Below are positions 1 to 10,787 of a stretch of DNA of 64,000 nucleotides, piece by piece. Below the pieces are notes generated by a model. That model had not been told where the DNA came from. It worked only from the letters and a program-made list of their open reading frames with translations, and searched no databases. How positions within the stretch are numbered: the first letter of the stretch is position 1; every line of letters begins with the position of its first letter. The position numbers and the translations under genes are program-made. The stretch covers positions 62,001-126,000 of the forward strand of contig JBCAMK010000006.1 in NCBI GenBank assembly GCA_038503065.1, read 5' to 3'. Source of the DNA: Paragyromitra xinjiangensis. Taxonomy: Eukaryota; Ascomycota; Pezizomycetes; Pezizales; Discinaceae.

Positions 1-1658
1 TGTACTGGCCGGCGAAATCGATCACGTCGAGGGAGAGTCCTTCCGCTGGTTTGTCAAACACGAGAGTGCCGTACAAGGACATTCGGGTGTCACTGATCTC
101 GAGTGCTAGATGACTGATATCTCGGCCGAGCTCTGCCGGGAGGTCGTGCGTGAGTTGTTTGTGAGAAAATAAACTGCTCAGTGTCTGTGGGGTACACCCT
201 CCCCCATCATCGCTCGCACTGAATTCGCGGTATCGTTCCCAATCGGGCAGAACCTTTTTCCGGAGCAGGGCGGCTTCGGAAAATGGAGACCCTATGTGTA
301 CCGGCAAGATACATCATTAGTTGGATACAAATGAGAGTCTTTTTATTTTTTGTTCACTCAGATTAGAGGCAGTGAGATTTCCCAAACTCACTTGCCCACA
401 ATATCGCCTTCAGCTTTCCCAGACCGCTGCTCTTATACCAGCTGTACGTGAATACAAATAAAGCTTCCTTGAATTTCAGCGACATGTCCATACTAAAGTA
501 CACCAACGTCGGTTTCTCCTCTCCTACAGCGATCACCAGTTTAATGCGTCTAACCTCGGGCGCCCCGATACCCAGGTTCTCCTCGGTGGCCTTCAGCCAA
601 CCTTCGAGGTCGCCGAGATTGTCGAGGCCGGCAATCTTCGCGAGCCATATAAGTATCTTCTTAAACACACCGGCAGACAGCGGCACAAGGGTCAGCTGCA
701 GCGACCCGAGCTGGAACGACAGCGCTACGGAAAACTGGACCGTCGCGTTTTCAAGCTCTAGCTTGCAGTCAGCAATTAGCTCAACATTTCCCTGGCTCTG
801 AAAGATGTAAGTGTTATCAGGCTCTCGAACTGCCCACAACACCCTCTTGATAACCACATATGCAGCAGTGGCCGCAAAATTGTCATTCAAGAACTTCGCG
901 AAGAAGTCATTGATCCCAGTGACGTCTACACTAAGTTGCAGTCTGACGACGGTCTTGTACGATTTCCCCGGTTCGAACCAAATCGCGTTCCGGCGCCCTG
1001 AACTCTCTTCAGCCTTCAGAGTGAGTTTGATTGCACCCAGGAGGGCCACCGGCGGGGACTCGGCGTATTCATGCAGCTCTGCGAAGGCGAACGCTTCCTG
1101 TATCGTCATCTCTAGAGGGGATGAGTCTGGATCAAGCCCGAGTATCAGAGTCTCGCCCTTGCCCAGCAAGCCGGAGGTGATGCCCTCGCCCAGCAACCCC
1201 GCGGGCAGTGTGCTTGGGTCTTTAAGATCAAGGAGAGGTAGGCCCAAAGCATCCCCCATGTAGGTTGTGGTAAAGTGGATGGGGTGCGAATTGGTGGGGT
1301 TCAACACGACGCCGAATCCAAAAACGTCCTTGTCATCCACGGTGACCGAGAGAGCTGTAGCATAGATACTGCTTGCAAACCAACAGAACCAGTCGTCGGT
1401 GCTCTGGAATCCCGCCGGCTTCCCAGCGGTGGGTCGTCGCACTAGACTGATCGTCCCATCCTTCAGGAGCGCGGCAAAGTGGCGGAATGGGCCTTCTGGA
1501 ATATCACGCCCGCTTTCGTGAGGGTTGAGAGAGGGTTTCTTCAAGTAGAGATAGAAAGCTTGGTCATCGAGGGGCATTTCCTCCCCTATCTCTTTGTCTT
1601 CCCCGGGGCTCGAGCTGGGGTCATGGACAAGGGGGTCGTTTACCAGCGTGGCCACCAT
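1..1658 (-). CDS. uncharacterised protein, partial, two exons visible
   Basis: I do not recognise a named domain. Exon 1 (1658-392) encodes 422 residues from an ATG at 1658. It ends at a GTGAGT donor and is followed by a 100-nt intron (391-292) with a CTAATG branch-like site and acceptor CATAG. Exon 2 (291-1) stays open in phase to the window edge, so the gene is 3'-truncated by the window. The protein has no signal peptide. It is rich in beta-type stretches of alternating hydrophobic residues, with one hydrophobic segment near residues 330-350 (KKILIWLAKIAGL). It sits head to head with the 1,410-aa gene, 1,134 bp apart, so the two probably share a promoter region. A DUF6603-like large protein is a weak guess from memory, not shown by the sequence. 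Confidence 0.7.
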
Positions 1659-2792
1659 AGGGATTGTTTCGGAATGCCGGGGGTGCGTTGCAGGCGGAGG
1701 GAGGAAAGTAGTGAATGCACTTCGTATTCCTGGAATTATTTATTTACGTTCGCTGGCTCGCGCAATGATGGTGGTTTGAAGTCTGACGGATTTTAGTATG
1801 ATTTATTAATAAATAGATAGGTAAGCCGCAGGTGAGGAGAGCTTACCTGAAGTTCACCCTTTCTCTGGATACGTGGGCAACCAGTGAGTACCACAGTTGT
1901 GAGGGAAGTGCCAATTGACTGATCATATTCTGGGCACAAACAACCGTATGCATGTAGGTGATCTATCGATCTGGCGCATCGGAGGTTGCTGCTCTTTTCG
2001 TCTCCTTTCCTGCAGGTATTGTTGAATTGGGGGGCGAATAGAGCCGGGAGTGTTCCGGCGGTGTTTTGATTTTCGCTTAACAGAACACGGTACAGTACGG
2101 GCTTAAAAGATATATGCGTGCGAGATACGAGAGTAGAAGGGTCCTGCTTGGCAAGACTATTTAGAGGGCCTATGGTAATAGATAATTAAATAATGGAAGT
2201 ACGGACTATTAGGGGTACAGGATACCCCTTTAGTACCAATAAACATGTGCTGGATCGGGTCAGGTTATCGGATCGGACGGGTCTCACCTTTCTTTTGCGG
2301 TGACCCACAGACTGCTGTCCCACCCCACAACACCAAAAGAGATGCCCCGCGGATCGCGCCTTTCTATGGCACAGCAAAGTCGAGAGATGCATGATTGGAG
2401 ATCCAATGTCCGTTCCAGCTCCTGAAAGCCCTCCGCCGTGTACTGTTTACACCTCTTAGTACGTTTTGCATACTCTACCCCTCTCGCTGCTTAACTTATC
2501 TCTCCCACCTTGGCCTGAAAGTCAATCATTGACCTGTTGCTCGTACAGTACCTAGACAGAACATACTCGGTTTGTGATTGAACTGATCACACTGCTCCCA
2601 CCCTCATATTCTAACAGCTGTACCCTATCTCTCACGGCCAATTGATAACCGTGGCCGCAAACTAATTGGTGTGCCTTGCTACACCTCACAGGAAGATGGG
2701 ATGAGAATGAACCTATCCCATTCAACTTTATTTAAACATCCACCTCCACCTCGTGGCTAACTAATCTCCCCTCCGAGTACCCCATTCTCAGA
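1659..2792. promoter_or_regulatory. divergent intergenic region
   Basis: This 1.1-kb gap separates the start codons of two divergently read genes and must hold both promoters. A TATTTAAA box lies at 2729-2736, about 57 bp before the ATG at 2793. An AT-rich stretch (TTTATTAATAAAT) at 1802-1814 lies upstream of the minus-strand start. No coding sequence is seen in between. Confidence 0.45.
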
Positions 2793-5700
2793 ATGCCCAC
2801 CGTGCTGGTCCCCGTCAAGCTCGACGCCTTCGTCTTCAACCGCGCAGTGTGCGACGGAGCTCCCGACGAGGCCAAGATTGCCCCCATCACCCAGCCCAAC
2901 TACACATTCCTCCGCATAGACGACTATGTCGCCCAGAACGACGTCCTCCCCCATGTCGACCTACACCTGTCAGTCCCACCCGAGACCAACCCGCGACTGA
3001 CAAACCTTGGCACTGGCGAGATGCGGCGCACAGGCGTGTACCTACACTGGATGCTGCCGCGCGCGTATCGCTCCGGTGTTAGCACCACAGGCTCGGCGGA
3101 GGAGCGTCGCGACAAGGACGACTTTCGCAAGTTCGCCACGCCTGTAGAGGTGAAAGCGGCAGTGGGCTCGAATACTGCGGACTACAGTGCGCCGCAGTTC
3201 CCGCCCGTTCCTACACGCTGGATGGTGATACGTTGTATTAACCGGACGACAATGGAGCCTTCTGAGGCGCCAATCCCGGAGGTGCAAGCGTGGGTGGTGG
3301 AGAGTGATAGGGTGAACAACATTGATGATTTTCCCGCAGAGGTGGACTTGGAGGTTGATGTGTCGCCGTTCATTCAGCCCGGTAGTCCCGAAAAGATTGA
3401 TATCAAACACCAGGCAGAATTGTTTATCGGTGGCAAGACAGACGCGGAGACGTGGGCGGAAGATAAGAAAGCTGAGAGGATTACCCCGCTGACGGTGCTG
3501 ACGAGCTCCAACCCGCTGTTTGCAGACTACCAGCTGCACAACAGCAATGTGTTCAGCATAGCCGACAGCTTCACATACATCGTGGACAGTAAGACAACGA
3601 AGAAGAAGGACAAGGTACATGCGCAGCTTACCAAGGCCACTGCAAGCTACTATGTGCTTGGTTGGCACAGTGAGGTGGAAAAGGACATTCTAAACGTCTC
3701 TACGGACAAGCTCGAAGACCGCCTCAAAACCTGTCTGATGACTCTCGCGGACAACATCCCTATCCCGCAAGACGAGCAAGGCGGATCCGGGCGCCTGCTT
3801 TGTCACGGGGCAATATACGATGTCGAGTGGAATGCCAACGAGAAGCCCAAGCATGTCCCCGCCGACGACTACTCGAGACATCTCCATGGCAAATCACCCA
3901 TTGCAGTCGGGACTACGCCACTGGACGCCCTCTTGGCTTTCATCCAGGCCCACGATACCGACGATACCAAAACATCCGATAAGAGTAGCAGCCTCCAAAA
4001 GCTTGAAGAGCAAATCCTCCGTATTCAGACGCTACTTATCGCGCAGGACGATGGCGTCGAGGCACAGCGCGAAGCAGGCGACATGCTCAACACACACAAC
4101 TATGACCGTATCGAGTGCGGCACGCTATTCCATATTGCAGGCGAAAATGAAGGAAAGGATGAAAAACAAGACAAGCCCTCGCCGCCGACAGACGCGGAGC
4201 TGGTCGGGCTTGAGGAGCTCAACCAGGCGCAGTACGCCCTAGACTTGAGCACGAGATTAGCACGCAAGCTGCAGTGGGATATGTTTTCCCTGTGGTGGAA
4301 GTACGTCAGTGACGAGGCAAACAGCAATCGTGAAACTAGCAAAGAAAATCGAAATACGGTTGCAGCATTGAGTAAACGGCTAGACGATCTCCAAGAACGA
4401 ATCAAGGACCTGGGGGAGAAGGTCCAGAGACTTCAGTTGGATTTTCCGAGGGCGAAGCCCGCTGCCCTACCTAACGCGTTCCAGATGCGAGACCCCACGC
4501 TCCTCATTAGTGGAATCAAGTCCGGCTGGCCGCACGACTATCTCGAGAAGCTGCGGGTCCGCCTGCAAAGCCAAATAGCCACCGGTGGCAGTTCCGGCCG
4601 TCTCCCCCCGGAGAATTGGGGCACGTTTACAGATGGGATCGCTGCAAAACTTCAAACGCTTAAAGGTGCTGCAAAGGCCCTCATGCAGGAGTTTGTCTTG
4701 CTAGCACCAGGTGGGACAGGGAAGGCTAAGAGCGGTGAGGCTCTTCCGCTATATCATGACCCCGACATTACTGCTTCTCTTCCTTCTACTCCCGATCTCC
4801 CTTCTAGTGCAGACAGCTCTTTGCCAAAGACAGAGGACGGCCAGAGATTATTGAGGGATCAGTGGGGGAACACCCAACCCTGGTTTCCGCTCTTTCTCGA
4901 ATGGGAGGTAGAGTACACCCACATTCCGTACGATTGCTGGACCCTAGAGGAACGACCGTCGACCACAGGATCACAGATGCCGAAGCTGCGATACGGCATC
5001 AAAGACGACATCGACCTCGCAAAGGAATTTCACGAAGACTGGCGGCGCTTTTCAGGGCGGTCACTAATCCTGCCACAGCCCAGCTTCTCGCTCTTGGCGC
5101 GGGTCAAGCAGCTCTTCGACACAACACCACTGACAACCCTTAATGAGATTATAGATGGAGCTGAACGTGAGATTATGCTAAAGAATATGAACCTACTAGC
5201 TTTCATGTCCTCGCCGCTGGCAGGTTTCACCGATCACCTTCTGACACTCGTCCAAGGGACACACATTAAGCCCAACGTCCGACAGCCGGGCGAGATACCC
5301 AAGCCCATGGAACAAGCTATCGCCGTGGGCGAAAAGGCTGGTTTCAGAGAACACGAGTTGAAGCTCATCGGCCAGGAATCCGACCTTACACCCTACGGCA
5401 CAATGGTAATGCAGCTCAATAAACGTTCTATCTTCAAGCCCGTCACGCATGGCCAGTTCAAATTCACGAAGCTCAACATCATCGACAAGTTCGGCCAGGC
5501 AATCCACGCTTACGACCCGATCACGCCCACCGCCCCGCCTGATCCCGCCATCCCCCCACTCACTCCGTGCGTTAGTGAATACTACGCCTGTCAGCCAATC
5601 CGCGGCCACCCTACGATCGCAAACACTGTTGGCGGCACTCCCACAACGGACAGTGCTTTATCCGAGCACTGCGAGTACGTGCAGCTGCCGCCGCACATCA

Positions 5701-7025
5701 ATCAGTTTGCGCGCCTAAACCACCACTTTGTGATATACGATGAAAAGCAGCGCTACGCCTACTGGCGACCAGTGGGCGAGTGGGAGAAAACGAATCCCAT
5801 CTGGGGGTGGGTTGTAGTCAATTCGGTCGACAATGGGATCCAACTTTTCCTCGCCGATGGTACTTTCTACAGGGCTGTCCGCCGCGGGGGTCCAGACGGG
5901 GCCGCAACCTCGCCGGCATGGCTCCCATTCGAGCCACCGGATATTCCGGACTATAGCGCCGCAAACCTCAAGCAGCTTGGCCACCTCGTCGCCAGGCTGT
6001 TAGACCCGGTCTTCCTCCAGCAGTTCATTGATATGATCAACGAGGCTGCCCGCAACAGCGCGCCAGCCCCAACAGCGTACGCACAGTTTGTCAACTCGGT
6101 TGTCGGGAAGCCACTCGCACTGGTCAACATGGGGTGGTCCCTGGAGCTCGCGGTAGACGCCTACACGAACCAGTCAACATTAGACAAAGGGCGCGCCGAG
6201 CATAGGTTACTGCCAAGAGAGAACGCGGACTTCTACACATCTTGCCTCAATCTCGACAAGGAAAAGGTGCATGAGGAGCTACTGGGTTACACTCGACAGT
6301 TGGCGACTGAAAATGACGGTTGCTACAACTTTCATCTCAAGTTCGGTGATAAGGACCGGGTATACGACGGGCTTGTGGGATATTTTCGTGCTGCGGAGCA
6401 TCCGACGCAAGGCAACGAGTTGGATCTCAGCAAGTTCTACACATACCAAGAAGCTGCCCCCCCTGTGGAGGTCTCCAACTCACAGAATCCTCCACCACTA
6501 AACGTTATCGGCCCAGCCAACTACCCTGTTTTCCGTGCTTATTGGGTCCCACCCGACGACAAAACACCCGCACAGATCAGAGCTCTTCGGAATGCCCAAC
6601 TCCAGGTATTCGGCGCGCTTCTCGACCCGTTCACCCCAGTCCATGCGTATTCCAGCTTCCTCCCGACAACAGCGCTCCAGCTCCCGCCATTCACCTGGCA
6701 AAGCGCTATGGAGAAGATGACGGCGTTCTTCCACCTCGGCCCACTGCTGGTTCCAGCCGGGGTCCCGCAGTACAAGGAGAACTCACAGCTGGGCGAAACC
6801 ACAGAGGACAAGCCCGCGGCCGGGTCCATACCGATTCCAGCCCTGGCTTTTGCGGAGTGGCGCTGGCTGCAGCCGTATCTTGATAAGGGGAAAAAGGTGT
6901 TTGTGCCGTTGGCCATTGAGACGCTAGATGCGAGGCCGCGCTTTGAGGAAACCCCGTATACTGCGATCGAGGGATATTTGCAGCTGCAGAAGCCGATTGG
7001 GAGATTCCAGGGCATTCCGGAGTAA
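2793..7025 (+). CDS. large uncharacterised protein, 1,410 aa, single exon
   Basis: The ORF is uninterrupted for 4.2 kb, which is unusual here because most neighbours have introns every few hundred bases. The start at 2793 is the first ATG after a TATTTAAA box and begins MPTVLVPVKLDAFVFN. No signal peptide, transmembrane segment or catalytic motif was recognised. A heptad-like coiled coil spans roughly residues 520-550 (SKRLDDLQERIKDLGEKVQ), with a second charged helical stretch near 400. Most of the rest is mixed alpha/beta, Pro- and Trp-rich. A frameshifted relative of residues 6-230 lies inverted at 10.1-10.8 kb, which independently shows that this sequence is an ancestral gene and not a chance ORF. 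The long intronless frame would fit a bacterial origin, but that is inference. It is divergent with the gene at 1-1658 and may work with it. Confidence 0.85.
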   Translation: MPTVLVPVKLDAFVFNRAVCDGAPDEAKIAPITQPNYTFLRIDDYVAQNDVLPHVDLHLSVPPETNPRLTNLGTGEMRRTGVYLHWMLPRAYRSGVSTTGSAEERRDKDDFRKFATPVEVKAAVGSNTADYSAPQFPPVPTRWMVIRCINRTTMEPSEAPIPEVQAWVVESDRVNNIDDFPAEVDLEVDVSPFIQPGSPEKIDIKHQAELFIGGKTDAETWAEDKKAERITPLTVLTSSNPLFADYQLHNSNVFSIADSFTYIVDSKTTKKKDKVHAQLTKATASYYVLGWHSEVEKDILNVSTDKLEDRLKTCLMTLADNIPIPQDEQGGSGRLLCHGAIYDVEWNANEKPKHVPADDYSRHLHGKSPIAVGTTPLDALLAFIQAHDTDDTKTSDKSSSLQKLEEQILRIQTLLIAQDDGVEAQREAGDMLNTHNYDRIECGTLFHIAGENEGKDEKQDKPSPPTDAELVGLEELNQAQYALDLSTRLARKLQWDMFSLWWKYVSDEANSNRETSKENRNTVAALSKRLDDLQERIKDLGEKVQRLQLDFPRAKPAALPNAFQMRDPTLLISGIKSGWPHDYLEKLRVRLQSQIATGGSSGRLPPENWGTFTDGIAAKLQTLKGAAKALMQEFVLLAPGGTGKAKSGEALPLYHDPDITASLPSTPDLPSSADSSLPKTEDGQRLLRDQWGNTQPWFPLFLEWEVEYTHIPYDCWTLEERPSTTGSQMPKLRYGIKDDIDLAKEFHEDWRRFSGRSLILPQPSFSLLARVKQLFDTTPLTTLNEIIDGAEREIMLKNMNLLAFMSSPLAGFTDHLLTLVQGTHIKPNVRQPGEIPKPMEQAIAVGEKAGFREHELKLIGQESDLTPYGTMVMQLNKRSIFKPVTHGQFKFTKLNIIDKFGQAIHAYDPITPTAPPDPAIPPLTPCVSEYYACQPIRGHPTIANTVGGTPTTDSALSEHCEYVQLPPHINQFARLNHHFVIYDEKQRYAYWRPVGEWEKTNPIWGWVVVNSVDNGIQLFLADGTFYRAVRRGGPDGAATSPAWLPFEPPDIPDYSAANLKQLGHLVARLLDPVFLQQFIDMINEAARNSAPAPTAYAQFVNSVVGKPLALVNMGWSLELAVDAYTNQSTLDKGRAEHRLLPRENADFYTSCLNLDKEKVHEELLGYTRQLATENDGCYNFHLKFGDKDRVYDGLVGYFRAAEHPTQGNELDLSKFYTYQEAAPPVEVSNSQNPPPLNVIGPANYPVFRAYWVPPDDKTPAQIRALRNAQLQVFGALLDPFTPVHAYSSFLPTTALQLPPFTWQSAMEKMTAFFHLGPLLVPAGVPQYKENSQLGETTEDKPAAGSIPIPALAFAEWRWLQPYLDKGKKVFVPLAIETLDARPRFEETPYTAIEGYLQLQKPIGRFQGIPE

Positions 7026-10000
7026 TCCGCAGGGGTGGCGGCGGTTATTTTGGTGGTGGTTTTTATTTTTATTTTTATTTTTTCATGTTTGCAATGGACA
7101 GGATCGGAATTAGGACGAGGGTATTTGCGACAATGGCACCTGGGAGGGCTTTTTCAAGTTCTGTTTTATGCCCTTCACTTCAGTACGAATGGCTTTTTCC
7201 TGAATTCTTTTGATGGGGCGGTACCTGAGCTTGGGAGATTTCTTCTCTAGACTTGCTGCCTCCTAGTACGCTCGTGTAATGTTCTCTGGATGCAGGGAGG
7301 GCTTAGCGTTTAGGAATCAAATATATCAATCAATACATCCGGTTTTGCATGATTGGTAGCTGGGCAAAGGTAGCTGGAGTTTCGTTTCCATCTCATACTC
7401 CCGATGACTACTACTTGCTGCAAAATCTAGCGAACCGAAAAGCCTGAGCTAGGTCAATCCTCTGTAGATGGTTTTCGGGAGTTTCGGTGCTCTAATCTCC
7501 CTTACAAAGTCCTCGGAAGTATCTGATACCGGTTTTTTAAAGAATAGGGTCCTTTTTCTCAGATTTCTCGTGTATCGCGAAGAAAACCGAATGCTAGAAA
7601 ATATACAAAACTTGCTTGATTCACTCGACTTAACTTAAGTGTAAAACCCTGCCAGGCATATACACTTCCCTATACTACCATACTTGAACTTTCTACTGCT
7701 TGAACCATTGATAGGAAGACTTCCCGCAAGCGATAGAACGAAAACAGACCCTTTTTCGATGCTCTATCGGATAGAACGGGGTGTCTATCCAATTCCATTG
7801 GATAGAAGGCTTTCTATTCACAGGAATAGAAATTCAACTGTGTCTTATCACGATCAGCTAGACTACCGGGGTTTTTAAGCGACTATGATTTATAGTTAAT
7901 GACTAGTAGCATACTAGTGGGAAAATTTTTTACCACGATCCCCAACCTGTTCTAGGGACGGAACAAAACCCCCATAACCTGTAAAGGCTTTCACTCTAAT
8001 ACGGGAACTAGGTCTATTCATAAATGAATATCTATCTTCATAGATCTTGTTCTATCGCTTCCGGGAAATCCTCTATTATGTGGGGTATCCCGTTGGCCTT
8101 GGGGAATAAATATTGTAATACCTGTGGTGAAACAATAGGAAAGCAAGATACGAATTCAGTATAGAACCAGCAGTGGACAAATAGCCCTTTATACATACAG
8201 TGTCCCGGCTCTCTTGGCCGTCGAAGTAGGTGTCGTGTGTACTAGATAGCACACCACCAAACGAACTATGGGAAATGAGGAAGTCTATACCTCCAACAGC
8301 TGGCCGCCATAAAATAGGGGAGTAATTGATTGATTGGCATGACTCGATTATAGTACAGATTTAATATCTACTTTGCCGCCGCGAAAACCTTTCATAGGCT
8401 AACCCGAGCTTATCTAGTTTACCGTTCTCAGCCAGCCGTTAGGAGAATATTCAAATTATTTACTTTTATGAGATCAAGTGCAGGATTCATAGATTTACTT
8501 TACTGCACGTCTTCCTGACAGGTGCATCTGGAGCCGGATGCGATCGTACCATAGCTCAAGCGGTTGAATATGCTTAATTAAGGAATCAATAAATCGGACA
8601 TTGTTCAACACCTTCCGTTGAACATAAAGTGAATTGTTGATTGATACTCTAGGGAATACGGCGGCTAATATAGATCTTGCCGGGGTGAATCAGCCCTGTG
8701 TTTATAGAGAATAGAGCCAAATAGAGAAACTCGATAAGCAACTGAACGGAGGAAGAAAAGATCTTTTATCGACAATATGCATGAGAATATGACGGAAGTC
8801 ATGTCTTCAATTGAGCACTGTGTTATTTTTGTAGAGATCGAGACTTAATTGATTACACGCCCGAATTTATAGGGAGCGCACGCATGCTAGTACAGGCAAA
8901 TTTCTTCAACTTCTGGAACTCCAGGTGTCGCCCCCAAGAGCTTCCTGTCGGCCTCCGATTAGGAGGTACCGTGTTCTCTGGAATTTCGAGTGATAGTTTG
9001 TGATTAACTATTCCGTCCTAAGCGCAAGAGTCATCGAGATTTAGGATCAAAATAGAGTCTCGATAATTCACACTAACATTTTATGGCCTAGATCCTTGTC
9101 GAAGACCCTATAAACCGCTCAATACGCAGAGATTTATTGGGAGACCTTCATCAGAGGAGGTGGGGTAAGTAGTAAAGAGGTTAGTAGACGAGGTGGGTAA
9201 CACACGTTCAATTCCTGATCTCCACTTTTTAAAGCATAGTTTTTTGCAGCTTTAGGGCTAAGAAAGTCGTCGAGAATGGCATCATAATGCATTTCTATGC
9301 GCGCATACTAGCTAGAGTGTAAGGACTCTGGGTATCCTGCCACTACAGTATCACGCCAATAACCCTTTAAAGCCCCTATTTCCAACATCTTGATAGTAAG
9401 CTTCCTAATATTGCTTACTTTTGGTTACTACATACTACATGTAGTACCCGCGCTATTTGGTTTATCCGGCATTGGATCAAAACGAAGTTAATTATAAGGT
9501 GGCGAATTTGGAGGAAAGCTTGGGAGACGGAATAGTATTATATATACAGAGAGGCGGTACTTATGTTGTATTGAGAAACTGATATACAGCTACGACACAT
9601 GCCATTATGCGCCCGAGTGATTAGTTGTGACTATAATAAGGGTTAGGGTTAAACGACATGAGGGGCATTGCTAGCGACAGCCAGTCTTTGCATATGCGAA
9701 AAAATATAAGATTGTGCTGGCGTCTCGGAAAGCATGAAACCTCTTTGATACGCAGAAATAAAATATATCAGTAGTCTAAAGTTCCTAGGCAGAAACACAA
9801 AGGAAGGAGAGTGGAGCTATGACAAGAATCCCAACCAACCCTAACCCTACACATACACTGTATTCCGTTTATTTCCCACATTATGAGAGAAAGTAGTCCA
9901 GACAGCCGAGTATTTCTTCGCACTAACAGAGTTTCGCATGTAGCCGCTCAAAATGGTCACGTCAGGAATCGAATGCGTGAAGTTAATCCCGACCCCGCGA

Positions 10001-10089
10001 TCTCTACAGCCCATTGACAGCATGCAAATGAGGCCTGCTGGCTTGGATGTTTCACGCACTTCCAGGATAGCCTACGCGATGGCCCAGTT
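7026..10089. other. gene-poor AT-rich region
   Basis: No credible exon was found. The region holds a run of hairpins at 7.73-7.83 kb with smaller ones near 8.02-8.05 kb. A palindrome CTACATGTAG lies at 9435-9444. TTAGGG-like doublets occur at about 9640 (forward) and 9836 (reverse complement), roughly 200 bp apart and inverted. The rest looks like decayed repeat. Confidence 0.4.
7731..7832. repeat. three adjacent hairpins
   Basis: Three inverted repeats follow one another with short gaps. The first (7731-7769) pairs CGATAG with CTATCG and CGAAAA with TTTTCG. The second (7784-7806) pairs TCTATCCAA with TTGGATAGA around a 5-nt loop. The third (7811-7832) pairs TTTCTATTC with GAATAGAAA around a 4-nt loop. 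All share TCTAT/ATAGA motifs. They could be a structured RNA, a mobile hairpin element of the kind seen in fungal mitochondrial DNA, or a transposon end. Nothing in the sequence decides between these. Confidence 0.5.
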
Positions 10090-10787
10090 AAAAGGTTCTC
10101 AACGGCTCCCTATTCGCATTCGAATCATCCTTCCACCTGCTTTGCCCCAATAAAACCTCCGCCTATTGCTCGATACTAATATGCCCGACTTTCGATGGGT
10201 ATATAAACGGCGAGACATCGACCTGTAGGTCAATATCTCGACCAAGCCCATTAGTGGAGCGTCTGCAATCACCCTCAATTACCTAAGCCTGCACCTCCGA
10301 CACCGGGGCGTTCTCAGGGTTGATCTTCTCCATATCGTTGATCCGCCTAATAACCAACCGCCAGTCGGAACCGGTCTAAAATTCGGCGCGCTCTTATCAG
10401 CAGGTAGCATCACCGTCACGGTCAAGACCCCCGCGACGCTGTTGCCCGTCCTTATCTTTCGCGAGGTTGGTTGCTGCGGTGCCGGTACGGTAGGTTCGTG
10501 GCATCGTCCAGTGGGGGTAGACCCCGACGCAGTTTTGTCGGGTTTTGTCGGTGCCTAGGCCGGTGAAGCGGGGGTTGGAGCGGGCGGGGAGGTGTGGTGG
10601 AGGCCCACGTGGTTGGGGGTGTCGTTTTGGACAACGAAGTTGTCGAGATGAAGGAAGGTGTAGTTGCGTTGGGTTATGGGAGCGATTTTGGCGTCTTTGA
10701 CTGAACCGGGGCAGACGGCGCTGTTGGAGATGAAGACGCCGAGCTTGAGGGGGTAGGAATTGAGGACTGACGATTGTGGGTCGCAGA
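10090..10787 (-). pseudogene. decayed copy of the N-terminal part of the 1,410-aa gene
   Basis: Minus-strand translation reads LGVFISNSAVC, DAKIAPITQRNYTFLHLDNF and QNDTPNHVGLHH. These align in order with residues 8-65 of the intact protein at 2793-7025. Alignment then continues in a second frame (GLGTDKTRQ, GVYPHWTMPRTYRTG) and a third (WRLVIRRIND, NAPVSEVQA, DIDLQVDVSPFI). At least two frameshifts are needed. The conserved Trp of QAWVVE is TAG here, and a conserved Gln after SIE is also TAG. The match fades after about residue 230. This GC-richer patch stands out from its AT-rich surroundings. It is inverted relative to the intact gene, so it is not a simple tandem duplication. Confidence 0.8.

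Noticed and set aside
10452..10634. Minus-strand 60-codon frame rich in Pro/Arg
   Set aside because: It is a shadow frame inside the decayed copy of the 1,410-aa gene.
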